Source: Orychophragmus violaceus
Lineage: Eukaryota > Streptophyta > Magnoliopsida > Brassicales > Brassicaceae
DNA length: 64,000 bases
NCBI GenBank assembly: GCA_030180135.1
Contig: CM058237.1
Span: 38,585,126-38,649,125, forward strand
Direction of reading: 5' to 3'
Part shown: piece after piece, positions 45,205-59,413 of the stretch
Position numbering within the stretch: the stretch's first letter is position 1
Layout of the letters: every line of letters starts with the position of its first letter
Position numbers and translations under genes: made by a program
Notes under the pieces: generated by a model
The model's input: only the letters and a program-made list of their open reading frames with translations
The model's database searches: none
Told to the model about the DNA's origin: nothing

Positions 45205-48200
45205 TGATATGATCATGGAAAGCAAAAGAGTTTTATTTTATTTATGCACAACTCCAATCAAACCCGAAAGGATATGTGTTCATTGTTCGAAGCTTATCTT
45301 GTCAACCATGAGGATTCAACGCATGAAACCTCTTGGAGAATATGCTCAGCTCAATTACAGAACATCTCCAAGAAGAATTAGATCAAAACAAGTTTAGATG
45401 AAGGAGTTATTCAATTTACAACTTTGGTATTTTTCATTTTACGCGATTCAGAACGGTTCAACTTCAATGAAGAATTCCGACCAGACGAGGAGGAACCAAG
45501 CTGCAACACGACTTGTCCTATAATCTTCATCCATCAGAGAAGCCCAAAAAGTTGGATTCAGCCAAAACCTATCAAGGAATATTCATTTTCGTCCATAGCA
45601 AAGACTGCATTTAATTTTGCATATATCTCTCTCTTACATGCACTTTAGAGTTTAAATTTTGTTTTCCAAGACACTCTGCATGTTAAGCTATGTTAATGAA
45701 CGAAATCTGATGTATTTTATCTATTTATAGAGCCCCAATGTCATGAATTAAAGATATACCTTTGATTTTATTTTATGAAACTTTGAGGGTTATTCTCACT
45801 TTTCTTTCCAATGGTGTTTTACTATCCACTGAAGTGATCATGGTGTGTAATATCCATTGATCAACTCGATCCGTCTTGGTGCGTCATATTCAAGGGATCA
45901 ATTGTTATATTAGGAGTCTTCCGTAGCTACTGTGCGACCATTAAATCCATGGTGAATCAAGAGACTTTTCGCAACTTTTGTATGACCAATTCATCCACCG
46001 CCTTGTTTCTTTGAGTTCCATCACTTGTAGAAGTCAAGGATTATCCCTCTACCAACATAGAGTACATCATCCTTGAGAGAATCACAACATTTCGTTACAG
46101 AACAACACTCTAAGTCTGGATTTATCATTCTAATGTTCTTCATCTTCTCATCTTTTCATCTTCTTCATTCATCTTCTATCTTTTCATCTTCTATTTCTTG
46201 TTTTTTTTTTATATTTACATTTTTGGGATAGCATGATTTGAGGGCAAATCAATTTTTTAAGGAGAGGGGGATGATGTGATCATGGAAAGCAAAAGGGTTT
46301 TATTTTATTTATGCACAATTAAAATAAAACCCGAAAGGATATGTGTTCATTGTTCGAAGCTTATCTGGTCAACCATGAGGATTAAACGCATGAAACCTCT
46401 TGCAGAATATGCTCAGCTCAATTACAGAACATCTCAAAGAAGAATTAGATCAAAACGAGTTTAGATGAAGGAGTTATTCAATCTACAACTTTGGTGTTTT
46501 TTAAGTTTACGCGATTCAGAACGGTTCAACTTCAATGAAGAATTCCGACCAGACGAGGAGGAACCAAGCTGCAACATGACTTGTCCTACAATCTTCATCT
46601 ATCATAGAAGCCTAGAAAGTTGGATTCAGCCAAAACCTATCAAGGAATATTCATTTTCGTCCATAGCAAAGACTGCATTTAATTCTGCATATTTCTCTCC
46701 CTTTCATGCACTTTAGAGTTTCAATTTTGTTTTCCAAGATACTATGCATGTTAAGCTATGTTAATGAACGAAATCTGATGTATTTTATCTATTTATAGAG
46801 CCCCAATGTCATGAATTAAAGATATACCTTTGATTTTTATTTTATGAAACTTTGAGAGTTATTCTCACATTTCTTTTCAATGGTGTGTAATATCCATTGA
46901 AGTGATCATTGTGTGTAATATCCATTGATCAACTCGATCCGTCTTGGTGCTTCATATCCAAGGGATCAACTGGTATATTAGGAGTCTTCCGTAGCTACTA
47001 TGCGACCATTAAATCCAAGGTGAATCAAGAGACTTTTCGCAACTTTTGTGGGATCAATTCATCCACCGCCTTGTTTCTTTGAGTTTCATCACTTGTAGAA
47101 GTCAAGGATTATCTCTTTACAAACATAGAGTACATCATCCTTGGGAGAATCGCAACATTTGGTATCAGAGCAACACTCTAAGTCTGGTTTTATCATTCTA
47201 ATGTTCTTCATCTTCTCATCTTTTCATCTTCTTCATTCATCTACTATCTTTTCATCTCCTATTTCTTGTTTTTTTATATTCACATTTTTAAGATAGCATG
47301 ATTTGAGGGGATAGCATGATTTAAGGAGAGGGGGATGATGTGATCATGGAAAGCAAAAGGGTTTTATTTTATTTATGCACAATTACAATCAAACCCGAAA
47401 TAATATGTGATTATTGTTCGAAGCTTATCTGGTCAACCATGAGGATTCAACGCATGAAACCTCTTGCAGAATATGCTCAGCTCAATTACAGAACATATCA
47501 AAGAAGAAATAGATCAAAACGAGTTTAGATGAAGGAGTTATTCAATTTACAACTTTGGTGTTTTTCAGTTTACGCGATTCAGAACGGTTCAACTTCAATG
47601 AAGAATTCCGACCAGACGAGGAGGAACCAAGCTGCAACACGACTTGTCCTATAATCTTCATCCATCAGCGAAGCCCAGAAAGTTGGATTCAGCCAAAACC
47701 AATCAAGGAATATTCATTTTCGTCCATAGCAAGACTGCATTTAATTCTGCATATTTCTCTCTCTTACATGCACTTTAGAGTTTAAATTTTGTTTTCCAAG
47801 ATACTCTGCATGTTAAGCTATATTAATGAACAAAATCTGATGTATTTTATCTATTTATAGAGCCCCAATGTCATGAATTAAAGATATACCTTTGATTTTT
47901 ATTTTATGAAACTTTGAGAGTTATTCTCACTTTTCTTTTCAATGGTGTGTAATATCCATTGAAGTGATCATTGTGTGTAATATCCATTGATCAACTCGAT
48001 CCGTCTTGGTGCGTCATATCCAAGGGATCAACCGGTATATTAGGAGTCTTCCGTAGCTACTGTGCGACCATTAAATCCATGGTGAATCAAGTGACTTTTC
48101 GCAACTTTTGTATGACCAATTCATCCACCGCCTTGTTTCTTTGAGTTCCATCACTTGTAGAAGTCAAGGATTATCCCTTTACCAACATAGAGTACATCAT

Positions 48201-48381
48201 CCTTGGGAGAATCACTACATTTCATATCAGAGCAACACTCTAAGTCTGGATTTATCATTCTAATGTTCTTCATCTTCTCATCTTTTCATCTTCTTCATTC
48301 ATCTTCTATCTTTTCATCTTCTATTTCTGATTTTTTTTTATATTTACATTTTTGGGATAGCATGATTTAAGGAGAGGGGGA

Positions 48382-49313
48382 TGATGTGATCATGGAAAGC
48401 AAAAGGGTTTTATTTTATTACAGAACATCTCAAAGAAGAATTGCAAAACAGGAGTTATTCCTACAACTTTGGTGTTTTTAAGTTTACGCGATTCAGAACG
48501 GTTCAACTTCAATTAAGAATTCCGACCAGACGAGGAGGAACCAAGCTGCAACACGACTTGTCCTACAATCTTCATCTATCATAGAAGCCTAGAAAGTTGG
48601 ATTCAGCCAAAACCTATCAATGAATATTCATTTTCGTCCATAGCAAAGACAGCATTTAATTCTGCATATTTCTCTCCCTTTCATGCACTTTAGAGTTTGA
48701 ATTTTTTTTTCCAAGATACTATGCATGTTAAGCTATGTTAATGAACGAAATCTGATGTATTTTATCTATTTATAGAGCCCAAATGTCATGAATTAAAGAT
48801 ATACCTTTGATTTTTATTTTATGAAACTTTGAGAGTTATTCTCACTTTTCTTTTCAATGGTGTGTAATATCCATTGAAGTGATCATTGTGTGTAATATCC
48901 ATTGATCAACTCGATCCGTCTTGTTGCTTCATATCCAAGGGATCAACTGGTATATTAGGAGTCTTCCGTAGCTACTGTGCGACCATTAAATCCAAGGTGA
49001 ATCAAGAGACTTTTCGCAACTTTTGTGGGATCAATTCATCCACCGCCTTGTTTCTTTGAGTTTCATCACTTGTAGAAGTCAAGGATTATCTCTTTACAAA
49101 CATAGAGTACATCATCCTTGGGAGAATCGCAACATTTGGTATCAGAGCAACACTCTAAGTCTGGTTTTATCATTCTAATGTTCTTCATCTTCTCATCTTT
49201 TCATCTTCTTCATTCATCTACTATCTTTTCATCTCCTATTTCTTGTTTTTTTATATTCACATTTTTGGGATAGCATGATATGAGGGCAAATCAATTTTTT
49301 AAGGAGAGGGGGA
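48382..49313 (+). repeat. Unit with internal LTR deletions (932 bp)
   Basis: The LTR jumps from TTTTATTTTATT to ACAGAACATCTC and has further losses near 48440-48460, removing about 130 bases. The matching unit in copy 2 (59414) lacks these deletions and has another one. Confidence 0.75.
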
Positions 49314-50360
49314 TGATGTGATCATGGAAAGCAAAAGGGTTTTATTTTATTTGTGCACAATTACAATCAAACCCGAAAGAATATGTGTTTATTGTTCGAA
49401 GCTTATCTGGTCAACCATGAGGATTCAACGCATGAAACCTCTTGCAGAATATGCTCAGCTCAATTACAGAACATATCAAAGAAGAAATAGATCAAAACGA
49501 GTTTAGATGAAGGAGTTATTCAATTTACAACTTTGGTGTTTTTCAGTTTACGCGATTCAGAACGGTTCAACTTCAATGAAGAATTCCGACCAGACGAGGA
49601 GGAACCAAGCTGCAACACGACTTGTCCTACAATCTTCATCTATCATAGAAGCCTAGAAAGTTGGATTCAGCCAAAACCAATCAAGGAATATTCATTTTCG
49701 TCCATAGCAAAGACTGCATTTAATTCTGCATATTTCTCTCTCTTACATGCACTTTAGAGTTTAAATTTTGTTTTCCAAGATACTCTGCATGTTAAGCTAT
49801 ATTAATGAACAAAATCTGATGTATTTTATCTATTTATAGAGCCCCAATGTCATGAATTAAAGATATACCTTTGATTTTTATTTTATGAAACTTTGAGAGT
49901 TATTCTCACATTTCTTTTCAATGGTGTGTAATATCCATTGAAGTGATCATTGTGTGTAATATCCATTGATCAACTCGATCCGTCTTGGTGCGTCATATCC
50001 AAGGGATCAACCGGTATATTAGGAGTCTTCCGTAGCTACTGTGCGACCATTAAATCCATGGTGAATCAAGTGACTTTTCGCAACTTTTGTATGACCAATT
50101 CATCCACCGCCTTGTTTCTTTGAGTTCCATCACTTGTAGAAGTCAAGGATTATCCCTTTACCAACATATAGTACATCATCCGTTGGAGAATCACATCATT
50201 TGGTATCAAAGCAACACTCTAGGCCTGATTTTGTCATTCTAATGTTCTTCATCTTCTCATCTTTTCATCTTCTTCATTCATCTTCTATCTTTTCATCTTC
50301 TATTTCTGATTTTTTTTTATATTTACATTTTTGGGATAGCATGATTTAAGGAGAGGGGGA

Positions 50361-51195
50361 TGATGTGATCATGGAAAGCAAAAGGGTTTTATTTTATTTA
50401 TGCACAATTACAATCAAACCCGAAAGATTGCAACACGACTTGTCCTACAATCTTCATCTATCATAGAAGCCTAGAAAGTTGGATTCAGCCAAAACCTATC
50501 AAGGAATATTCATTTTCGTCCATAGCAAAGACAGCATTTAATTCTGCATATTTCTCTCCCTTTCATGCACTTTAGAGTTTGAATTTTTTTTTCCAAGATA
50601 CTATGCATGTTAAGCTATGTTAATGAACGAAATCTGATGTATTTTATCTATTTATAGAGCCCCAATGTCATGAATTAAAGATATACCTTTGATTTTTATT
50701 TTATGAAACTTTGAGAGTTATTCTCACTTTTCTTTTCAATGGTGTGTAATATCCATTGAAGTGATCATTGTGTGTAATATCCATTGATCAACTCGATCCG
50801 TCTTGTTGCTTCATATCCAAGGGATCAACTGGTATATTAGGAGTCTTCCGTAGCTACTGTGCGACCATTAAATCCAAGGTGAATCAAGAGACTTTTCGCA
50901 ACTTTTGTGGGATCAATTCATCCACCGCCTTGTTTCTTTGAGTTTCATCACTTGTAGAAGTCAAGGATTATCTCTTTACAAACATAGAGTACATCATCCT
51001 TGGGAGAATCGCAACATTTGGTATCAGAGCAACACTCTAAGTCTGGTTTTATCATTCTAATGTTCTTCATCTTCTCATCTTTTCATCTTCTTCATTCATC
51101 TACTATCTTTTCATCTCCTATTTCTTGTTTTTTTATATTCACATTTTTGGGATAGCATGATATGAGGGCAAATCAATTTTTTAAGGAGAGGGGGA
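50361..51195 (+). repeat. Unit with 230-bp LTR deletion (835 bp)
   Basis: CCCGAAAGA is joined to TTGCAACACGACTTG, removing about 230 bases of the LTR. Exactly the same junction is in the unit at 61466, a marker of common descent of the two higher-order copies. Confidence 0.8.
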
Positions 51196-52259
51196 TGATG
51201 TGATCATGGAAAGCAAAAGGGTTTTATTTTATTTGTGCACAATTACAATCAAACCCGAAAGAATATGTGTTTATTGTTCGAAGCTTATCTGGTCAACCAT
51301 GAGGATTCAACGCATGAAACCTCTTGCAGAATATGCTCAGCTCAATTACAGAACATATCAAAGAAGAAATAGATCAAAACGAGTTTAGATGAAGGAGTTA
51401 TTCAATTTACAACTTTGGTGTTTTTCAGTTTACGCGATTCAGAACGGTTCAACTTCAATGAAGAATTCCGACCAGACGAGGAGGAACCAAGCTGCAACAC
51501 GACTTGTCCTATAATCTTCATCCATCAGCGAAGCCCAGAAAGTTGGATTCAGCCAAAACCAATCAAGGAATATTCATTTTCGTCCATAGCAAAGACTGCA
51601 TTTAATTATGCATATTTCTCTCTCTTACATGCACTTTAGAGTTTAAATTTTGTTTTCCAAGATACTCTGCATGTTAAGCTATATTAATGAACAAAATCTG
51701 ATGTATTTTATCTATTTATAGAGCCCCAATGTCATGAATTAAAGATATACCTTTGATTTTTATTTTATGAAACTTTGAGAGTTATTCTCACTTTTCTTTT
51801 CAACGGTGTGTAATATCCATTGAAGTGATCATTGTGTGTAATATCCATTGATCAACTCGATCCGTCTTGGTGCGTCATATCCAAGGGATCAACCGGTATA
51901 TTAGGAGTCTTCCGTAGCTACTGTGCGACCATTAAATCCATGGTGAATCAAGTGACTTTTCGCAACTTTTGTATGACCAATTCATCCACCGCCTTGTTTC
52001 TTTGAGTTCCATCACTTGTAGAAGTCAAGGGTTATCCCTTTACAAACATAGAGTACATCATCCTTGGGAGAATCGCAACATTTGGTATCAGAGCAACACT
52101 CTAAGTCTGGTTTTATCATTCTAATGTTCTTCATCTTCTCATCTTTTCATCTTCTTCATTCATCTACTATCTTTTCATCTCCTATTTCTTGTTTTTTTAT
52201 ATTCACATTTTTGGGATAGCATGATTTGAGGGCAAATCAATTTTTTAAGGAGAGGGGGA

Positions 52260-53057
52260 TGATGTGATCATGGAAAGCAAAAGGGTTTTATTTTATTTGT
52301 GCACAATTACAATCAAACCCGAAAGAATATGTGTTTATTGTTCGAAGCTTATCTGGTCAACCATGAGGATTCAACGCATGAAACCTCTTGCAGAATATGC
52401 TCAGCTCAATTACAGAACATATCAAAGAAGAATTAGATCAAAACGAGTTTAGATTAAGGAGTTATTCAATTTACAACTTTGGTGTTTTTCAGTTTACGCG
52501 ATTCAGAACGGTTTAACTTCAATGAAGAATTCCGACCAGACGAGGAGGAACCAAGCTGCAACACGACTTGTCCTATAATCTTCATCCATCAGCGAAGCCC
52601 AGAAAGTTGGATTCAGCCAAAACCAATCAAGGAATATTCATTTTCGTCATTAGCAAAGACTGCATTTAATTCTGCATATTTCTCTCTCTTACATGCACTT
52701 TAGAGTTTAAATTTTGTTTTCCAAGATACTCTGCATGTTAAGCTATATTAATGAACAAAATCTGATGTATTTTATCTATTTATAGAGCCCCAATGTCATG
52801 AATTAAAGATATACCTTGTAGAACTCAAGGATTATCCCTTTACCAACATATAGTACATCATCCTTGGGAGAATCACATCATTTAGTATCAAAGCAACACT
52901 CTAGGCCTGATTTTGTCATTCTAATGTTCTTCATCTTCTCATCTTTTCATCTTCTTCATTCATCTTCTACCTTTTCATCTTCTATTTCTGGTTTTTTTTA
53001 TTTACATTTTTGGGATAGTTGATTTGAGAGTAAATCAATTTTTTAAGGAGAGGGGGA
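52260..53057 (+). repeat. Unit with 266-bp deletion across the LTR 3' half (798 bp)
   Basis: GATATACC is joined to TTGTAGAACTCAAGG at about 52816, removing the subrepeats and most of U5. The same junction is at about 63921 in copy 2. Confidence 0.8.
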
Positions 53058-54609
53058 TGATATGATCATGGAAAGCAAAAGGGTTTTATTTTATTTATGC
53101 ACAACTCCAATCAAACCCGAAAGGATATGTGTTCATTGTTCGAAGCTTATCTTGTCAACCATGAGGATTCAACGCATGAAACCTCTTGGAGAATATGCTC
53201 AGATCAATTACAGAACATCTCCAAGAAGAATTACATCAAAACAAGTTTAGATGAAGGAGTTATTCAATTTACAACTTTGGTGTTTTTCAGTTTACGCGAT
53301 TCAGAACGGTTCAACTTCAATGAAGAATTCCGACCAGACGAGGAGGAACCAAGCTGCAACACGACTTGTCATATAATCTTCATCCATCAGAGAAGCCCAG
53401 AAAGTTGGATTCAGCCAAAACCTATCAAGGAATATTCATTTTCGTCCATAGCAAAGACTGTATTTAATTCTGCATATATCTCTCTCTTACATGCACTTTA
53501 GAGTTTAAATTTTGTTTTCCAAGACACTCTACATGTTAAGCTATGTTAATGAACGAAATCTGATGTATTTTACCTATTTATAGAGCCCAATGTCATAAAT
53601 AAAAGATAGACCTTTGATTTTTATTTTACGAAACTTTCAGAGTTATTCTCACTTTTCTTTTCAATGGTGTGTAATATCCATTGAAGTGATCATTTTGTGT
53701 AATATCCATTGATCAACTCGATCCGTCTTGGTGCGTCATATCCAAGGGATCAACCGTTATATTAGGAGTCTTCCGTAGCTACTGTGCGACCATTAAATCC
53801 AAGGTGAATCAAGAGACTTTTCGCAACTTTTGTGGGATCAATTCATCCACCGCCTTGTTTCTTTGAGTTTCATCTCTTGTAGAAGTCAAGGATTATCCCT
53901 TTACGAACATAGAGTACATCATCCTTGGGAGAATCGCAACATTTGGTATCAGAGCAACACTCTAAGTCTGGTTTTATCATTCTAATGTTCTTCATCTTCT
54001 CATCTTTTCATCTACTTCATTCATCTACTATCTTTTCATCCTCTATTTCTTGTTTTTTTATATTCACATTTTTGGGATAGCATGATTTGAGGGCAAATCA
54101 ATTTTTTAAGGAGAGGGGGATGATGTGATCATGGAAAGCGAAAAGGTTTTATTTTATTTATGCACAATTACAATCAAACCCGAAAGAATATGTGTTTATT
54201 GTTCGAAGCTTATCTGGTCAACCATGAGGATTCAACGCATGAAACCTCTTGAAGAATATGCTCAGCTCAATTACAGAACATCTCCAAGAAGAATTAGATC
54301 AAAACGAGTTTAGATGAAGGAGTTATTCAATTTACAACTTTGGTGTTTTTTCAGTTTACGCGATTCAGAACGATTCAACTTCAATGAAGAATTCCGACCA
54401 GACGAGGAGGAACCAAGCTGCAACACGACTTGTCCTACAATCTTCATCTATCATAGAAGCCTAGAAAGTTGGATTCAGCCAAAACCTATCAAGGAATATT
54501 CATTTTCGTCCATAGCAAAGACTGCATTTAATTCTACATATTTCTCTCCCTTTCATGCACTTTAGAGTTTGAATTTTGTTTTCCAAGATACTATGCATGT
54601 TAAGCTATG
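52896..54609 (+). repeat. Array segment between the higher-order copies
   Basis: Contains most of the unit at 53058 (variant B subtype, with several private changes such as CAGATCAATT and TTACATCAAAAC) and half of the unit at 54121 (variant A). Whether it belongs to the higher-order repeat cannot be told, because copy 2 runs off the window first. Confidence 0.6.
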
Positions 54610-55168
54610 TTCATGAACGAAATCTGATGTATTTTATCTATTTATAGAGCCTCAATGTCATGAATTAAAGATATACCTTTGATTTTTATTTTATGAAACT
54701 TTGAGAGTTATTCTCACTTTTCTTTCCAATGGTGTGTATTATCCACTGAAGTGATCATGGTGTGTAATATCCATTGATCAACTCGATCCGTCTTGGTGCG
54801 TCATATTCAAGGGATCAATTGTTATATTAGGAGTCTTCCGTAGCTACTGTGCGACCATTAAATCCATGGTGAATCAAGAGACTTTTCGCAACTTTTGTAT
54901 GACCAATTCATCCACCGCCTTGTTTCTTTGAGTTCCATCACTTGTAGAAGTCAAGGATTATCCCTTTACCAACATAGAGTACATCATCCTTGGGAGAATC
55001 ACTACATTTCGTATCAGAGCAACACTCTAAGTCTGGATTTATCATTCTAATGTTCTTCATCTTCTCATCTTTTCATCTTCTTCATTCATCTTCTATCTTT
55101 TCATCTTCTATTTCTGATTTTTTTTTATATTTACATTTTTGGGATAGCATGATTTAAGGAGAGGGGGA

Positions 55169-56216
55169 TGATGTGATCATGGAAAGCAAAATGGTTTTAT
55201 TTTATTTATGCACAATTCCAATCAAACCCGAAAGGATATGTGTTCCTTGTCTGAAGCTTATCTGGTCAATCACGACGATTCAACGCATGAAACCACTTAG
55301 AGAATATGCTCAACTAAATTAGAGAACATCTTTAAGAAAATTAGATCAAAAGGAGTATAGGGGAAGGATTTATTCAATTTACAACTTTGGTGTTTTCCAA
55401 TTTACGCAATTCATACCGGTTTACCTTCAATGAAGAATTCCGATCAGACTATAACGAACCAAGCTGCAACACGACTTGTCCTATAATCTTGATCCATCAG
55501 AGAAGCCCAGAAAGATGGATGCAGCCAAAACCTATCAAGGAATATTCATTTTCGTCCATAGCAAAGACTGCATTTAATTCTGCCTATTTCTCTCTCTTAC
55601 ATGCACTTTAGAGTTTGAATTTTGTTTTCCAAGATATTTTGCATGTTAGGTTAAGTTAATGAACGAAATCTGATGTATTTTATCTATTTATAGAGCCCCA
55701 ATGTCATGAATTAAAGATATACCTTTAATTTTTATTTTATGAAACTTTGAGAGTTATTCTCACTTTTCTTTTCAATGGTGTGTAATATCCATTGAAGTGA
55801 TCATTGTGTGTAATATCCATTGATCAACTCGATCCGTCTTGGTGCGTCATATCCAAGGGATCAACCGGTATATTAGGAGTCTTCCGTAGCTACTGTGCGA
55901 CCATTAAATCCATGGTGAATCAAGTGACTTTTCGCAACTTTTGTGTGACCAATTCATCCACCACCTTGTTTCTTTGAGTTTCATCACTTGTAGAACTCAA
56001 GGATTATCCCTTTACCAACATATAGTACATCATCCTTGGGAGAATCACATCATTTGGTATCAAAGCAACACTCTAGGCCTGATTTTGTCATTCTAACGTT
56101 CTTCATTTTCTCATCTTTTCATCTTCTACCTTTTCATCTTCTATTTCTAATTTTTTTTATTTACATTTTTGGGATAGTTGATTTGAGAGCAAATCAATTT
56201 TTTTTGGAGAGGGGGA
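55169..56216 (+). repeat. Divergent array unit in copy 2
   Basis: Twin of the unit at 44157, 11012 bases apart, sharing all its private changes. Confidence 0.75.
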
Positions 56217-59200
56217 TGATATGATCATGGAAAGCAAAAGAGTTTTATTTTATTTATGCACAACTCCAATCAAACCCGAAAGGATATGTGTTCATTGTTC
56301 GAAGCTTATCTTGTCAACCATGAGGATTCAACGCATGAAACCTCTTGGAGAATATGCTCAGCTCAATTACAGAACATCTCCAAGAAGAATTAGATCAAAA
56401 CAAGTTTAGATGAAGGAGTTATTCAATTTACAACTTTGGTATTTTTCATTTTACGCGATTCAGAACGGTTCAACTTCAATGAAGAATTCCGACCAGACGA
56501 GGAGGAACCAAGCTGCAACACGACTTGTCCTATAATCTTCATCCATCAGAGAAGCCCAAAAAGTTGGATTCAGCCAAAACCTATCAAGGAATATTCATTT
56601 TCGTCCATAGCAAAGACTGCATTTAATTTTGCATATATCTCTCTCTTACATGCACTTTAGAGTTTAAATTTTGTTTTCCAAGACACTCTGCATGTTAAGC
56701 TATGTTAATGAACGAAATCTGATGTATTTTATCTATTTATAGAGCCCCAATGTCATGAATTAAAGATATACCTTTGATTTTATTTTATGAAACTTTGAGG
56801 GTTATTCTCACTTTTCTTTCCAATGGTGTTTTACTATCCACTGAAGTGATCATGGTGTGTAATATCCATTGATCAACTCGATCCGTCTTGGTGCGTCATA
56901 TTCAAGGGATCAATTGTTATATTAGGAGTCTTCCGTAGCTACTGTGCGACCATTAAATCCATGGTGAATCAAGAGACTTTTCGCAACTTTTGTATGACCA
57001 ATTCATCCACCGCCTTGTTTCTTTGAGTTCCATCACTTGTAGAAGTCAAGGATTATCCCTCTACCAACATAGAGTACATCATCCTTGAGAGAATCACAAC
57101 ATTTCGTTACAGAACAACACTCTAAGTCTGGATTTATCATTCTAATGTTCTTCATCTTCTCATCTTTTCATCTTCTTCATTCATCTTCTATCTTTTCATC
57201 TTCTATTTCTTGTTTTTTTTTTATATTTACATTTTTGGGATAGCATGATTTGAGGGCAAATCAATTTTTTAAGGAGAGGGGGATGATGTGATCATGGAAA
57301 GCAAAAGGGTTTTATTTTATTTATGCACAATTAAAATAAAACCCGAAAGGATATGTGTTCATTGTTCGAAGCTTATCTGGTCAACCATGAGGATTAAACG
57401 CATGAAACCTCTTGCAGAATATGCTCAGCTCAATTACAGAACATCTCAAAGAAGAATTAGATCAAAACGAGTTTAGATGAAGGAGTTATTCAATCTACAA
57501 CTTTGGTGTTTTTTAAGTTTACGCGATTCAGAACGGTTCAACTTCAATGAAGAATTCCGACCAGACGAGGAGGAACCAAGCTGCAACACGACTTGTCCTA
57601 CAATCTTCATCTATCATAGAAGCCTAGAAAGTTGGATTCAGCCAAAACCTATCAAGGAATATTCATTTTCGTCCATAGCAAAGACTGCATTTAATTCTGC
57701 ATATTTCTCTCCCTTTCATGCACTTTAGAGTTTCAATTTTGTTTTCCAAGATACTATGCATGTTAAGCTATGTTAATGAACGAAATCTGATGTATTTTAT
57801 CTATTTATAGAGCCCCAATGTCATGAATTAAAGATATACCTTTGATTTTTATTTTATGAAACTTTGAGAGTTATTCTCACATTTCTTTTCAATGGTGTGT
57901 AATATCCATTGAAGTGATCATTGTGTGTAATATCCATTGATCAACTCGATCCGTCTTGGTGCTTCATATCCAAGGGATCAACTGATATATTAGGAGTCTT
58001 CCGTAGCTACTATGCGACCATTAAATCCAAGGTGAATCAAGAGACTTTTCGCAACTTTTGTGGGATCAATTCATCCACCGCCTTGTTTCTTTGAGTTTCA
58101 TCACTTGTAGAAGTCAAGGATTATCTCTTTACAAACATAGAGTACATCATCCTTGGGAGAATCGCAACATTTGGTATCAGAGCAACACTCTAAGTCTGGT
58201 TTTATCATTCTAATGTTCTTCATCTTCTCATCTTTTCATCTTCTTCATTCATCTACTATCTTTTCATCTCCTATTTCTTGTTTTTTTATATTCACATTTT
58301 TAAGATAGCATGATTTGAGGGGATAGCATGATTTAAGGAGAGGGGGATGATGTGATCATGGAAAGCAAAAGGGTTTTATTTTATTTATGCACAATTACAA
58401 TCAAACCCGAAATAATATGTGATTATTGTTCGAAGCTTATCTGGTCAACCATGAGGATTCAACGCATGAAACCTCTTGCAGAATATGCTCAGCTCAATTA
58501 CAGAACATATCAAAGAAGAAATAGATCAAAACGAGTTTAGATGAAGGAGTTATTCAATTTACAACTTTGGTGTTTTTCAGTTTACGCGATTCAGAACGGT
58601 TCAACTTCAATGAAGAATTCCGACCAGACGAGGAGGAACCAAGCTGCAACACGACTTGTCCTATAATCTTCATCCATCAGCGAAGCCCAGAAAGTTGGAT
58701 TCAGCCAAAACCAATCAAGGAATATTCATTTTCGTCCATAGCAAGACTGCATTTAATTCTGCATATTTCTCTCTCTTACATGCACTTTAGAGTTTAAATT
58801 TTGTTTTCCAAGATACTCTGCATGTTAAGCTATATTAATGAACAAAATCTGATGTATTTTATCTATTTATAGAGCCCCAATGTCATGAATTAAAGATATA
58901 CCTTTGATTTTTATTTTATGAAACTTTGAGAGTTATTCTCACTTTTCTTTTCAATGGTGTGTAATATCCATTGAAGTGATCATTGTGTGTAATATCCATT
59001 GATCAACTCGATCCGTCTTGGTGCGTCATATTCAAGGGATCAATTGTTATATTAGGAGTCTTCCGTAGCTACTGTGCGACCATTAAATCCATGGTGAATC
59101 AAGAGACTTTTCGCAACTTTTGTATGACCAATTCATCCACCGCCTTGTTTCTTTGAGTTCCATCACTTGTAGAAGTCAAGGATTATCCCTCTACCAACAT

Positions 59201-59413
59201 AGAGTACATCATCCTTGGGAGAATCACTACATTTCGTATCAGAGCAACACTCTAAGTCTGGATTTATCATTCTAATGTTCTTCATCTTCTCATCTTTTCA
59301 TCTTCTTCATTCATCTTCTATCTTTTCATCTTCTATTTCTTGTTTTTTTTTTATATTTACATTTTTGGGATAGCATGATTTGAGGGCAAATCAATTTTTT
59401 AAGGAGAGGGGGA

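Larger units (their letters stand above)
43600..52895 (+). repeat. Higher-order repeat, copy 1
   Basis: Units from 44157 onward recur in the same order at +11012 (44157, 45205, 46272, 47336) and +11105 (49314, 50361, 51196, 52260). The shared left junction is near 43600, marked by GTTCATGAACGA and GAGCCTCAATG. With two further units before copy 2 the period is 11 units. The match to copy 2 is nearly exact apart from a patch at about 48000-49700. Confidence 0.85.

Noticed and set aside
53097..53501. 134-codon frame in one array unit
   Set aside because: Found in one unit only, through an alternative frame of the LTR opened by private changes. No domain seen.
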